Of a DNA stretch of 64,000 bases, positions 49,415-59,656 are shown piece after piece (the stretch's first letter is position 1; every line of letters begins with the position of its first letter). Both the position numbers and the translations under genes were made by a program. The stretch comes from Symbiodinium natans (lineage: Eukaryota > Sar > Dinophyceae > Suessiales > Symbiodiniaceae), in contig CAJNDS010002602.1 of the NCBI GenBank assembly GCA_905221605.1, positions 283,012 through 347,011 of the forward strand. The letters are read 5' to 3'. The notes beneath the pieces were generated by a model that did not search any database, was not told where the DNA came from, and worked only from the letters and a program-made list of their open reading frames with translations.

Positions 49415-49475
49415 GGAGGTTATGAGCTTGAGGGTTGGTAGAAGGGGTAGTAGGAACCAACGAATAATGACTCGG
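49415..49475. repeat. Second copy of a 60-base gag segment (other copy 56264-56323)
   Basis: GGAGGTTATGAGCTTGAGGG through AATAATGACT matches the start of gag (codons reading VPTTPSTNPQAHNL on the minus strand) with two mismatches. It lies beyond the RNase H remnant at the far end of the element. Confidence 0.9.
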
Positions 49476-49645
49476 ATTGCACATCAAAAACATGCGCGTC
49501 GCCCCTGCTGGACTATTCCTTCGGCAGAGGACTTATCAAAAGCCTTAATTGAGGACAATTCCACGCTTCCCACGAATATGCTCGAAGGGTCAGGCTGCGT
49601 TTGCCTCGCCATCTTTCCCTGTCCCAGTCTCCGCCAGGTTCATAA

Positions 49646-49840
49646 TCATATGCTTGTGTCTATCAATCCCATCATCGGCCTCAAGATTTGTAAACGACAC
49701 TTTGGAATAGACTTCGTCAAGAGATCTGCCACCAAACCTGCTCCAGGGGCGTGCTCCACCAAGATGTCTCTTGTAGCCGTCATGTCTCTCAACCATGACG
49801 CCCTAAGGGCGAAATGGCGTGTGCGCCACCCATGAGCAAC
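49646..49840 (-). pseudogene. C-terminal tail of copia RNase H
   Basis: On the minus strand a frame reads TRHFALRASWLRDM, then AGLVADLLTKSIP and a tail ending TSI-stop at 49646. This matches the end of copia polyproteins (a TKHI...RHHFIRD then LADILTK pattern). Everything between the RT fragment and this tail is missing. Confidence 0.75.
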
Positions 49841-51170
49841 AAATTGACCTTCAAGCCAGGCAAATCGTCTTCTGCTAGCGGCGGTAACGTGGCTTCACTC
49901 AGGACGTCTCGTTCCAACTCCCAAGACACAGGACTCGACCTAAGTCCGTAAATGCCCTTTTTCGCACGAAGAAGCCGTCCCCGCTTGATCAGCCCCAGCG
50001 TTTGAAGAATCTTCGGAGGTCGCATTAAGATGGTGTTTTTGGATTTAAGATCCGAGTATAGGAACGCATGACTCACATCGAATCCCATTCCCTCCCAATC
50101 TTGATGATTGGCCAACTCCGAACACATCACCCTCAAGCAGTTCACATCCACATTCGACGACGCGTAAGCAGATGTATCTATGCCAGATGTGTCTTCATAG
50201 TTGCCACACACCACCAGCCTGACTCTCTCCAGAATCGCTACAGACGCCTGTTCAGCTGCGACGGCTGCGCCTTGTTGTAACACATGCTTGTCCTGCTGCA
50301 TCAGCACCGGCTTCTCCGTACACACCAGAGACATCGGCAGGATCGCGGGGATTTCGTCTGTCTGCTTCAATCCTAAGTGCTCACGCAGCTCCAAAGGATT
50401 TTCCGGGAGCTCATCCCATACTTCCATCTCCTCCATCGAAGCCACCTCCTTCTGAGCAGCTAAGAACCAACGATGTTGTGCCTCCTCCGACCCAGTTGTG
50501 AACACCTTGGCGCTGACTGTTTCAGCTCCAGCCTTTTGCTTAGCCAAAACATTTAAAATCCTTTCTTGTTCTTCTGCATCAGCCTCCTCCTCAAAGGTCT
50601 CCACGTGATACTTGTCGCATGACTTCGGCTCATTAGATAGCGCCACTTTTGCCACCACGGCTCCTTCGCCTAAGCGTGCCCCAAAAACCAAGTCCCCATC
50701 CACAGGTCCGTGAGCTCGCTCTTCCATGGTAGGCAATTCATCGATGGTCTCGGAATCCATTTCTTTAACAGATCCCTTGGATGACACCCAGAACTTCTTT
50801 CCATCCAGGCTAGCTACCCTCCACTTCTCATCATCGGCTTCCAACTTCACAGGCACCCGTACCCTCATCAATCTGTGACTTCCATTGCGAGTCACCAGCA
50901 CAAACGCCCCTTTCGACATAGAAGCATTCCGGGACAAAAACACTGCTCGCTCCGCGCGCGGTTCAAAGGCCTCAACATGATCCAGTTTAATCGCCACGGT
51001 GTCCCCAGGAACCAACTTTGGAACCCTCATTCCCAAGGCAATATCTCTCTGGCAAGCTGCAGCCTGCATGATGCAAAACGGCCAAAATTTTCGCTCCAAT
51101 CCGCCTTCTATCAAGAATTGAAGCGCTCCTCGTTTCAGGGCCTGAACTTGCCTCTCAGCTCTCCCATTTG
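49789..51170 (-). pseudogene. Copia integrase C-terminus and truncated reverse transcriptase
   Basis: The intact minus frame 51114-49789 (441 codons) begins in the integrase C-terminal region (GGLERKFWPFCIMQAA, after an NGRAERQ stretch in the same frame to about 51160). It continues through an acidic linker to the RT N-terminal half: RVRLVVCGNYEDTSGIDTSA, MGFDVSHAFLYSDLKSKN (motif A region) and KKGIYGLRSSPVSWE (motif B region). It then runs into unrelated codons and stops. The YVDD motif is absent because of the internal deletion, so no active polymerase can be made. Confidence 0.8.
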
Positions 51171-51905
51171 ATGAGGGTGTAACACCGTCGTTGTTCTAAA
51201 AATTCCTTTCTTGTTGATTGCCTCATTGAAACGACTCGTGACCAGCTCAAGACCGTTGTCGCTGTGTAGTCTCACCACGCTGTCCTTTGTCCCAGTGATA
51301 GCCGACAGTTGAGCAAGGATGATCTCTGTAGCCCCCAATATTGTTTCCACTTTCCGGTTTGTAGCGGGAACTGCAAAAGCCAAGCCCATACCCTCAACTT
51401 GGAAAGTAAAAATGCCAATTACAAAATACTTGTAACCGCCAAAGCTCTCCTTGTAAGGTCCGGCAATATCAATTGCAAAAGATCCCAAAGCTATGTCTGC
51501 CGGTTTGACCCGTCTATGAGGATGACGGAGCCCTTGTGCCGCCAGTTCCTGAAAAGTCTTCCGCCTGGCAGCCTCATCGTCCTCTGTCTCCCTCTCGAGC
51601 GTCACAAAAGATGAGTCTGGGAGCTCTAGATCCGGCACGTCATCAAAAGCCTCGGAAGCAAGTCTTCCCTCGGGCGCCACTGGTGCAGCATGGCATAAAC
51701 TCTCTTCTTCCCCGAACTCAACCTCAATCCCCATATCATAGTCCTGGCCCCCGCCATCCAAGCATAAGCTTTCCTGTTCTGAAGCCTGGACTGATCCCTG
51801 AACTTCCCCAGAAGTAGTCGAAGTAGGGTGCACTAAGGGTTCATTCGGGTCGTTGTTCGGTGGAGTGGCGTTGCTCATCGTATGGCTTGCTGCTGCTTGC
51901 GGCAT
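51115..51905 (-). pseudogene. Copia integrase catalytic core, frameshifted at its end
   Basis: The minus frame has an acidic N-terminal linker, then SFAIDIAGPYKESFGGYKYF (first catalytic Asp region) and VVRLHSDNGLELVTSRFNEA (second Asp). It reaches LHPHQMGE where the family has a PxxNG.xE motif. A one-base loss near 51170 puts the expected NGRAER in the other frame. The zinc-binding HHCC part that normally precedes the core is not obvious. Confidence 0.75.
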
Positions 51906-52422
51906 GCGGTCTGCTGGTGTTGCATTTCACTGGTGCTCTGAAGCCCAAATCCTCGAGGGCCGCTTGGTCCTTCTCATCAAGATTTTTCCAGCCTCGAGGA
52001 ACATAAGCCACAAGAACTTTCCGACTTCCTTCATACGGCTCTGTGCCGTGATACTTCCGGCCATTGAATATGACTGCTTTTCCTCCGCTTGTAGGCTGAA
52101 GTGTTCCGGCCAGGGGCTCCCCACCAGCTTTCACCATTCTCCAAGCAATCTCTTCCGGCTTCAATTTGGACGCATCGTCTGCCTCGATCCACACTTCTCC
52201 TCCTTTGTGTTCTGAAAATCCGATTACCACATTGTCATAGGCAGTGTCGTTCGGATCTTGGTGTGGTTTAAACACCACGTCCTGCGACACGACAAATGAT
52301 AGGAATGGCACCGATGTTTGAGAAGAAATGAATTTCGTCAAGACCTTTGTGAGCCAGGGTCTCTCCTTGGCGATCGATGTTACTCCTCGCAAACCGCCAA
52401 CACTCCATGCCCAAACACCCAT
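51841..52422 (-). CDS. 2-oxoglutarate/Fe(II)-dioxygenase-like domain inside the copia element
   Basis: 193 codons on the minus strand; the frame is open upstream of the ATG (DPERWQAGEP precedes it), so it was probably part of the polyprotein. Residues 50-60 read VFKPHQDPND with an HxD pair (H54, D56). GKAVIFNGRKYHGTEPY holds the distal His (H125), followed nine residues later by R134 in GSRKVLVAYV. The HxD...H...R pattern with surrounding beta strands (EHKGGEVWIE) is the double-stranded beta-helix signature of 2OG/Fe(II) oxygenases. Relatives include protein hydroxylases and nucleic-acid oxygenases; the substrate cannot be told. Such a domain is not part of classical copia polyproteins. Confidence 0.6.
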   Translation of the reverse strand: MGVWAWSVGGLRGVTSIAKERPWLTKVLTKFISSQTSVPFLSFVVSQDVVFKPHQDPNDTAYDNVVIGFSEHKGGEVWIEADDASKLKPEEIAWRMVKAGGEPLAGTLQPTSGGKAVIFNGRKYHGTEPYEGSRKVLVAYVPRGWKNLDEKDQAALEDLGFRAPVKCNTSRPHAASSSKPYDEQRHSTEQRPE

Positions 52423-52464
52423 AGGTTCACCTGCTTGCCAGCGTTCTGGATCTTGTTCATTCTA

Positions 52465-53672
52465 TTAGTCCTGGCGCACGGCAATCTTGCTCTCGCTACC
52501 ACATCGGCAGTGTCCACGTAGGGCCTTAGCAAACTCTTCTCCATCTTTGGCGTCCACAGCTCTGTGAGCCACCGCCTCTTCCTGAGCCATAGCTGCCCTT
52601 CCCATCTCATCCCATTCGATGATTTGACTCTCCTCCTGAGTCGCTATGAGTGGCTCGGAGTCTGAGTTCACCTGCACTGTGGCCTGCGAGCATCTCGATT
52701 TCCACTGCCTCGTCAACATGGGCCTTAGAATTCTGTAATGTTCCCATGGCAAATAGGGCAACCCATTTCGAACACCCAAAGAGACCCACAATGATCTCCC
52801 ACTTGCGGAGGCAGCTTCAAGGCAGCCCCCTTCGGCGACCATGTGAAGGTCGCCCCGATGTCTACCCACTTGCACAGGCCGCACAGGGTAGATCTTCCTG
52901 ACTCTGTCTGGATGTATATCTCACCTTCCCTGGTCCTCCACGCCTGCACACTTTGCCCGTCAGCAAGTTGTAGAGGAGATGGTCTCGATCTATGGGGTTT
53001 AGGGTCGGGCGCAGTTCTGACTATCTCATTGGCTCCAGAGTCTAGCAACACCCCCACGTCTCCATCTCCTTTTCTGGCTTGTGACCCTTGCGAAGAACCA
53101 CTTCCCATCAAAGCTCCCCTCAGCTCCAATAGTCTGATCCTCGCAAGCTCCGGGATTCCATGGACATGTTCCACCTCCAAGTACACCAAATCGTGAACAA
53201 TCTCAACACCCAGAGAATCAAAGTACGCGGCTCCCTCCTTGAAGTCTACCTGCTCCAAGATCTCCACTATGCTCATTCTCAAAATGTCCTCGGAATAAGG
53301 ATCCCCGGATTGGGGCCTCATGTGTTCTGCTGGCTGGGATCCTGTCGCTCTGGATTGGCGTACTTTCGGAGGACGAGGGCTCTCAATCGCAGCCAAGAAA
53401 AGTTCATTTCGCGAGGGGCCAAGATCTAACAGCCATGCAATGACTCCGGGCCTTGCAACATTGTCCTCACACATGATCAACACGTCATGCACCGACACTA
53501 TCTCTTGTTCTTCATCAATTGGAATGTTATATGCTGGGAGTCCTTGGTCCAAGCGAGCAACATTGACCATTACCCCCACCACTACGTCCAGGCCGTCTGT
53601 TTCCATCTGGAAATCCCTCGGCGCCGACATGATCTGTCCTCTCTGCCACTCCAAGAACTCGTCCGGCCTCAT
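52465..53672 (-). pseudogene. Copia aspartic protease region, frameshifted
   Basis: The minus frame 53672-52725 contains an acidic N-terminal part, then GDVGVLLDSGANEIVRTA (about 53060-53010), the D-S-G active-site motif of retropepsins, followed by a LADG....WRT.EGEIY stretch typical of this family. Near 52750 the frame shifts; the neighbouring frame continues with NGLPYLPWEHYRIL, the conserved end of the copia protease region, and a linker to about 52465. The element's protease would cut the polyprotein. Confidence 0.7.
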
Positions 53673-53681
53673 GTGAAGCCT

Positions 53682-54717
53682 CTACAAGGGATTTCTCTGA
53701 GGACCTGTGTCAAGAAACTCCTCCTCTGAGAACTCATCCTGGCTCTCTCGCGCATAGCTTGCTGTGGATTCATCTGACCCAGCCTCGCTGATATGAGTTA
53801 TTTCTGAGTCGGAGCTCGATGGAGAATTCTCATCCTCTAGAAGATCTGAGCGAGCCATCTTGCATACACTTGCCAACACCACCGACGAGGCCTTGGGAAC
53901 TGCGGCTGATGCTTTGGCTTTTGCTGCTGCTCCCTTCTCCACTCCCATCAGGGTTCCACTGGCTTTGGCTGCTGCTTTGGCTGTAGCTGCATCCTCATGA
54001 AGATATCGGCACTTGTCCCCAAGTTTGCACGTGCCCTTCTTGTGGTTCCGACACGGAATTTTCTTCCCCTGAGCATCTGTCCTTGTGGTTCCGACACGGA
54101 ATTTTCTTCCTCTGAGCATCTGTCTTGGGATTCGTAGGTGGAGGTTGATGCGATGCGTCAGGATGCTTGTAGTAACAGCGATCTCCGAAGGAACAACTGC
54201 CCTTCTGTAGGAACGGACACGGGATCTTCTTCTTGTCCTCTTGGCCCTTGATCCCTTTGGTTCCATCCTTGCCCTTGCCTTTGAATCCCTTTCCTTTACC
54301 TTTGTTCGCCAAGCTGATCTCATGCTCGCCTGAGGTGTTGCTCTTCGAGTGCTCGTCCGCCGACAACAATCGGAGTTCTTTCTCGATATTCTCCAGCATG
54401 AGTTCGACACCCTGAGCCTTTCCCAGCTGTATCGACGTGTCCAATCTGCAAAGAGACATCCTTGTCCTCAGTGAATCATGCTTCTTTTCTAGCCTGGCAA
54501 TAAGGGTTTGGAGACCTTTGAGCAGCTCAAATGGCGCCGCTTCCGGGAACCCTAGGCTCTGGATCCTGGAGCGAGCCAGTTTCCGCCGGCGTAGCACCTG
54601 AACCGCCTCGGTTGCTGAACCAGCCGGCTCAAGAGAGCGTATGAACTTGGTCAAGCTCGTTTGCTCTGAGCAACCTCCTGGTTGCACCTGGCCACTTAAC
54701 TCCTCTAAGATCTGCAC
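53682..54717 (-). pseudogene. Copia gag C-terminal part with CCCH zinc fingers, broken by a 43-base duplication
   Basis: The minus frame from 54717 has helices, a Lys/Gly-rich stretch and the CCCH finger CPFLQKGSCSFGDRCYYKH. The second finger (CRNHKKGTCKLGDKCRYLH) is in another frame because two 43-base copies (54039-54081 and 54082-54124) lie between. 43 is not a multiple of three, which explains the shift. The tail (54000-53682) is Ala/Lys-rich then acidic. Confidence 0.75.
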
Positions 54718-55075
54718 GGGGTGGACTCTCTGGGAGCACTCTTAGCAATTGCACCACAAGTCGTCCTGCATATCCCGAAGGGTAACGGCTGTAGGAGCCC
54801 AGGGCGGGCATCTCCCGGTCCTGAGCTTTGCACTGGTATCTCATCTCTGCTTCGGCCACACAAGCTTCCACAAAGGGTTGGAACTTCCCAGACGCTGTTC
54901 CCGCAACAGTACACAGTTGACGTTTCCAAGTGGAATAAGACATTCCCAGCTCCCACGGAGTTTTGCCTGAGAAGTCAAAGTTTGGGATGTCCGTCAGCAC
55001 CTTCCACTGCTCCTTGTCGGTTTCCATGCGATCATCTTGTCTAGATTTCTCGCTCGTCTCACGTCCTCCACGCAC
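54629..55075 (-). pseudogene. Copia gag middle part
   Basis: 148 codons with NFDFSGKTPWELGMSYSTWK and SGYAGRLVVQLLRVLPE. Position between the coiled-coil gag start and the zinc fingers suggests the capsid-like core. It overlaps the start of the next frame, so a frameshift separates them. Confidence 0.55.
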
Positions 55076-55179
55076 CAGCCCCGGCGACGTTGGTCAGCCG
55101 CAGTTCGACGCCGACGAGGCCGAGAATGAATGGTGGGGTTGGCTATGTGTGGCGTGAAGACCCTGGGTGCCAGAATCCT

Positions 55180-55395
55180 TGGGGACTCACGCCGCCGCCG
55201 GGGCTGGTGTGTGAGGAAGTTGGCCATCCTGGCCGGCAAACTCCTACGTTCCCGGGGCTGGTGCGCGGAGAAGATGGCCAATATGGTCAGAATTCGCCTA
55301 CAGACTCGGGGATGGTGTGCGGGGAAGATGGCCAGCATGGTCATAGTGCGCCCGCAGGCGCGGGGCTGGTGCACTCGCGTCCTGGCAGTAAGCGT
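55180..55395 (-). repeat. Imperfect tandem repeats of about 57-60 bases in the gag linker
   Basis: Four diverged units each containing (G)GGCTGGTG(T/C)G(A/C)....GAAGATGGCC on the plus strand. Read on the minus strand they give Gly-His-Leu-Pro-type repeats with scattered stops, so the linker region of gag has decayed. Confidence 0.6.
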
Positions 55396-55427
55396 CCGGG
55401 GTCAAAGGGAAATGAGCAGCACGGTCG

Positions 55428-56384
55428 CTAGCACCTTCCACCAACACTTCCATGTCTTGCCTCAGTTGTCCCAACTCCTCCTGAACTGCCTTCTTCGATC
55501 ATGGCCACCCTGGCTAGCAAGGTCTCTGCGGCCTCTGCCACATGACTTGTCTGATTGCTCAAGCTGTCCACCCGAGCCCGAAGTTCTTCCACTAGCATAT
55601 CACCTGTGGCTGAACGCGACGCCCCAGTCTGCCCGGCTACGGTCAGGGCTTCCGCCTGGCAGTTCAATCTGATGTCCTGGGCTTTCATGAGGTCCCGAAG
55701 TTTGGCAACCTGTGCTTCAAGCATTTCCATCTTGGCACTCATGGCTGCCTCCCGTTGCAGGAATCCATTCAACTCCCGCTGGTGACTTGCGTGATCCTGG
55801 ACTTGCATTTCCAAGCTCTGCTTCACCTCATTCCTCATCTGTTCCATTGTTGCGCGCACTTCCATATCACCTCTAGCTTTGGCATCCACCAAGCCTTGGA
55901 TGACTTCTTGCTGTCTCTGCAGGTCGGCATGAAGCTTCTCCATACCACGGACCATGTTTCCATAGCCCTCCTGCACGCCGTTGACTGTCTGACCAACATT
56001 CTCCAAAGCTGTAGCAAGCACTTCGGTCCGATACTGCACCCTGGAGGACAATTCAATCATAGCCGCCTGGATGTCAGCTGCAAAAGAAATGTCGTCGGAG
56101 ATGCTAGTTGCGAAGGATCTCAGTGCATCTGCCGGCATCTGGATCTGGGTCATCTGCCTGAAGGTCACGACAGGGGATTGCTGCAGCTCTGCTGAAGCTA
56201 ATGCTGCTGCTGCTGCTTGTTGATGCGGAGTGGTGCTGGGAGCCCTTGGGCTCATAACCTCTTGGAGGTTATGAGCTTGAGGGTTGGTAGAAGGGGTAGT
56301 AGGAACCAGCGAATAATGACTAGGAGCAGGAGATCTACGAAACTGAATAGGTACGTCATCAAGAGGGTCGTAAGTAGATTGCAT
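55428..56384 (-). CDS. Copia gag N-terminal part, coiled-coil rich
   Basis: 318 codons from ATG at 56384 (MQSTYDPLDDVPIQFRRSP). After a Pro/Ser-rich start, residues about 65-300 are a long amphipathic helix region (SFAADIQAAMIELSSRVQY, HADLQRQQEVIQGLVDAKA). Dinoflagellate copia elements commonly start with such a coiled-coil gag. It ends at a stop at 55428 just before the decayed repeat linker. Confidence 0.65.
   Translation of the reverse strand: MQSTYDPLDDVPIQFRRSPAPSHYSLVPTTPSTNPQAHNLQEVMSPRAPSTTPHQQAAAAALASAELQQSPVVTFRQMTQIQMPADALRSFATSISDDISFAADIQAAMIELSSRVQYRTEVLATALENVGQTVNGVQEGYGNMVRGMEKLHADLQRQQEVIQGLVDAKARGDMEVRATMEQMRNEVKQSLEMQVQDHASHQRELNGFLQREAAMSAKMEMLEAQVAKLRDLMKAQDIRLNCQAEALTVAGQTGASRSATGDMLVEELRARVDSLSNQTSHVAEAAETLLARVAMIEEGSSGGVGTTEARHGSVGGRC
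56251..56275. repeat. Perfect inverted repeat, 11-base arms, 3-base loop
   Basis: CTCATAACCTC-TTG-GAGGTTATGAG. The right arm is the first part of the 60-base segment duplicated at 49415, so the hairpin sits on the duplication breakpoint. Confidence 0.9.
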
Positions 56385-56489
56385 AGCTTACATGCACTAC
56401 AAGCATGGACGAACCTCAACCCCAATCCTTCCCTCAAAAACCCACACCATCGGCGATCTTTTGTCGCACTTGAGCCATGTCGAATGGCG

Positions 56490-56548
56490 GTACACTTCTC
56501 GAGTGTGCGTGTCATCTTGTACACTTCTCGAGTGTGCGTGTCATCCTT
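56490..56548. repeat. Tandem duplication of 29-30 bases
   Basis: TACACTTCTCGAGTGTGCGT followed by GTCATC(C)TTG occurs twice in a row. The unit contains the palindrome CACTTCTCGAGTG. It lies just upstream (minus-strand sense) of the copia gag start. Confidence 0.85.
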
Positions 56549-56559
56549 GTGCAGGATCC

Positions 56560-59500
56560 GAAACACATTTTGATTCATTTGGCCCTTTTGGAGACACCAT
56601 TCTCTCTGCTGTCTCTGCAGTTTGATTAAGGTTCAGAGCTGGACAACCCTTTAAGGGTCGTCTGGGCAGGAGCGCCACATGGCTTTGCGGTCCGGTTATG
56701 GGATATGGAGAGCCCGCCATTGAAGACAAACAATGCAAAGACTTGGTAAAGAATCGCCATTATCCGGCCTCCATTTCCGATGAGTGTCGCAGCACAGGTC
56801 TCACAATTAGTCAGGTAGGCAATGGCCTACGCTAAGATTCTCTCAGAGTACTCTTGCAATCAGAAGCGTTCTGAGCCTGCAGCTTTTTAGCTTTTGCAAG
56901 GTGATACAGGTGGGCCCAGCAAGGTATGCAAGGTATGACACGCGGTCTTGGCTCATCAGCCGAAATGCAGCACGGGATGCGAGCCTTCCCTGGGCCTTGA
57001 AGGGATGTGGCCAGCTGCTTGCTGTCAATGTCAGGATATGGGAGAAGGAGCCACATGGAGCCACGCCAAGTTTTCTGAGGTTCAGGTGATGCACGTATGT
57101 GCACCCTTGGAAGGTTTCTGGGCCTTGAGCTGAGACAACGCAAATCACTTCTGTTAGCTCGGAGCCTGTTTGGAAGACAGAGAGGCGTGCTCTGTGTGTC
57201 ACACTTTGTCCTCTGCATCTGGCCAGCACGGGGGCCGAGGATGAATGCGCGCAAAAGGGGACTTTCCGGAAACTTTTCGGAAACGACGGAACGACTCACC
57301 AAGGTCTCGGGAGCCTTGGGCTCCATCCGTGCCGCTCACCTTGACGCGGCTCACAGTCATACGAGAACCACTAATAAGAACGAAAGATGCACTCCATGGT
57401 TTCAGTTTTCAACTTTTCCTTCAGAGGCCCTGCGCATCGAGCCTCCAAGCTGCCAGCTCCAGTCCCTGCCTCAACTGTTGCTGAATCTTGCCCCACACCC
57501 CCCCCCCCCCCCCCCCCCCCACGCCCTCTCCGGTTTCAGCAGTTTTTTGGTTCCAAATGCCGAAGGTCCCAAAGCTATGAGCTGTCGGCTCAAAAACATC
57601 GAAGTTTTTCGATACAAAGAGGATGCTGACGCTCTCCGGGACTCGGGCTGAGTCCCCGACCTTCCGGCGAATTCCGGAGCGGAGCGAAACTTTGGCTCGC
57701 TGATTTTCTTTTTGTCGATTAAACACAGAGCATTCCCGACGTTGGCAACGTCGTCTCCCGTCTTCTTTCTTTGATTTGGTTCGCATCTGTTCCAACATCT
57801 CGGGGGAATAGAGCTTCATGAGGGAATGGCACCATCATTGCAGCGATGAGCAGCCATTAAAAGAACCAGTTGCATCGCAACTACACAGAGAGCGAGCGGC
57901 GGAGTGCCACTGAATGCAATGATTTTTGTGTTCAGCAGGCATCACTGCACTCAGCCGTGCTGAGCACAGACCTGCAAACTAAGTTCTTCCCAGTTCTTTT
58001 TTTTGAGCCGCGGAGCCATGCGCCCTTCGAGCCACCGAGCATCCCGCACAGTCATTGCTTGCAGAAGCACAAAGCCATGTCCAATGTGCAATCAGATATA
58101 GCGTCCCAGGCTGCGACACAAAATCAGACAAACCTGGGCAGTGGCAGTTGCTGCATTCCAGAATGTGCTCTTCATCAGGTTTGTGGATGCTTGCCATGGG
58201 TCATTCTCTGAACTGCGCTGGATAGCTCTTCCTCATCATCCCGAGTTCCTCTAAATGTCCTCCTTTTGTTTTGATCACACACTGGATGGGGGGTTCTCCT
58301 AGCAAAAAAGCCCACAAAACAGCAGTGCGCCTCCCCACCAAAGATGATCGTGAGAAGTAGCCATAAGTAGCCAATATTGATTGAGAGCAGGCAGCCCAAG
58401 AGGTCGCTCTCTATTTTGTTTGTTTGTTGAGGCCTTCCTTCGTTCCGGAGACCACGTTCTATGTGGTGGACTGTCCAGAGCAGGTGGGTGCTCATTGAGA
58501 CATCGTCTGAACGATGTGGCCTGTTTTGCTAAGGTGAAGGAGATCACCATCAACGCAGAGAGTGTATTCCCGCTTTTTGCACATGGCCACAAGCCGAGCG
58601 CACTTCGTTTAAATTCCGCTGAGCTTGCATGGTTACGTTGCTACGCAACCGCACGTAGCGCTTGGGATTCAGCCCTTGAAACGATTCGTGCACACGATTT
58701 TGCGCGGATCGTGCACGGATTGTGCGGGGCTTAGGTGCGCTGCTGAAACAGCCTCGGCCAGCACGCCTTTTGACAGGAGAGCGCTGAAGTTGCATTTATG
58801 AACTGTTGTCATTTCGCCAGGATTGTGCAGCAGCTCGGTGCCGGCAGTGCCAAAGTGGTGGTGAGAAGCTCATCGTTTTTTTTCGTAGACTGCAGACTCG
58901 CAGTAGACTCAGTAGTCACTGTAGCGTCAAAGTCAGGGGCCAGTGGGCATGGGCCCTTGGCAGGTCTTGCGCGCCTGCACGAACGCTGCGGGCGCTGCGT
59001 GCCGCCACTACACGTTGGACCTGCACCGTAAGGGCTCCAGCGAAGCCCTGCTGGCCGAGTTGCTCGTAACCAGCGGAGGCGGCTAAAGCTTGCGTTATCA
59101 CGGCTTGCAGGGCTAAGTCGGCTAAGTCATATAAGGGAATGTGGAATGCCCGAGTTGCCTCCCAGAGCTCAATTGGAAGGTGTGGACGTGCCGCTCTCCC
59201 CACCTTTCCATCCCTCGGAGCCTCGACTGCACGGCAAAGTTGACAAAGCAGGAACAATTATTTTAATGCTGGTACTGCCCAGTGAGAAGCCCAAACCCAA
59301 GCATTGTGTTCGCCGCAATGCACGCCGCGGAGCAAGTCGGGCTTCCTGATCGGGGTTTCTGCGCTTCGCGATCCGATTTTCGCCGATCCGGGCAGCCATT
59401 GCCGATAGCCTTGAACATTTCTGATCATTTATTTGCATTTTCGAGGTGAGCCTCTACCGCACAGATGTGCCGTTTGGTAGCGCCTCGACAAATGCAGGTC

Positions 59501-59640
59501 GCTAAGCGCCGTGTCCATCGTTGGATCTGCTTTTGCTCCGTTCATTTGACATCCTCTTCCCTTCTGCCTTCTCTCTCTCTCTTTCTTAATCTTGCGCCGT
59601 TTCTTATTTACGCAACAAAACTGCTTTGGCTTCACTTGCC
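56560..59640. other. Unassigned sequence with a poly-C tract (57499-57520)
   Basis: Frames are short and overlapping. The longest, plus 57097-57651, crosses the poly-C run and shows no motif. No repeat family besides the poly-C is seen. Confidence 0.4.
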
Positions 59641-59656
59641 TGGTTTCTATCGGATT

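Larger units (their letters stand above)
49415..56384 (-). mobile_element. Broken Ty1/copia-type retrotransposon carrying an oxygenase-like domain
   Basis: Minus-strand order from 56384 downward: gag, CCCH zinc fingers, protease (LLDSGAN), 2OG-oxygenase-like domain, integrase core, N-terminal half of RT, then the tail of RNase H. The order protease-integrase-RT-RNase H is that of Ty1/copia. Frames are interrupted many times, and the RT segment with the YVDD active site is deleted near 49835, so this copy cannot move by itself. I found no LTR pair. A 60-base piece of the gag start recurs at 49415-49475. Confidence 0.8.

Noticed and set aside
55090-55672. Plus-strand open frames of 113 and 180 codons
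   Set aside because: They lie antisense to copia gag and cross its decayed repeat linker; they look like shadows.
57421-57819. Minus-strand 132-codon frame with a poly-Gly run
   Set aside because: Open because of the poly-C tract; no family signature.
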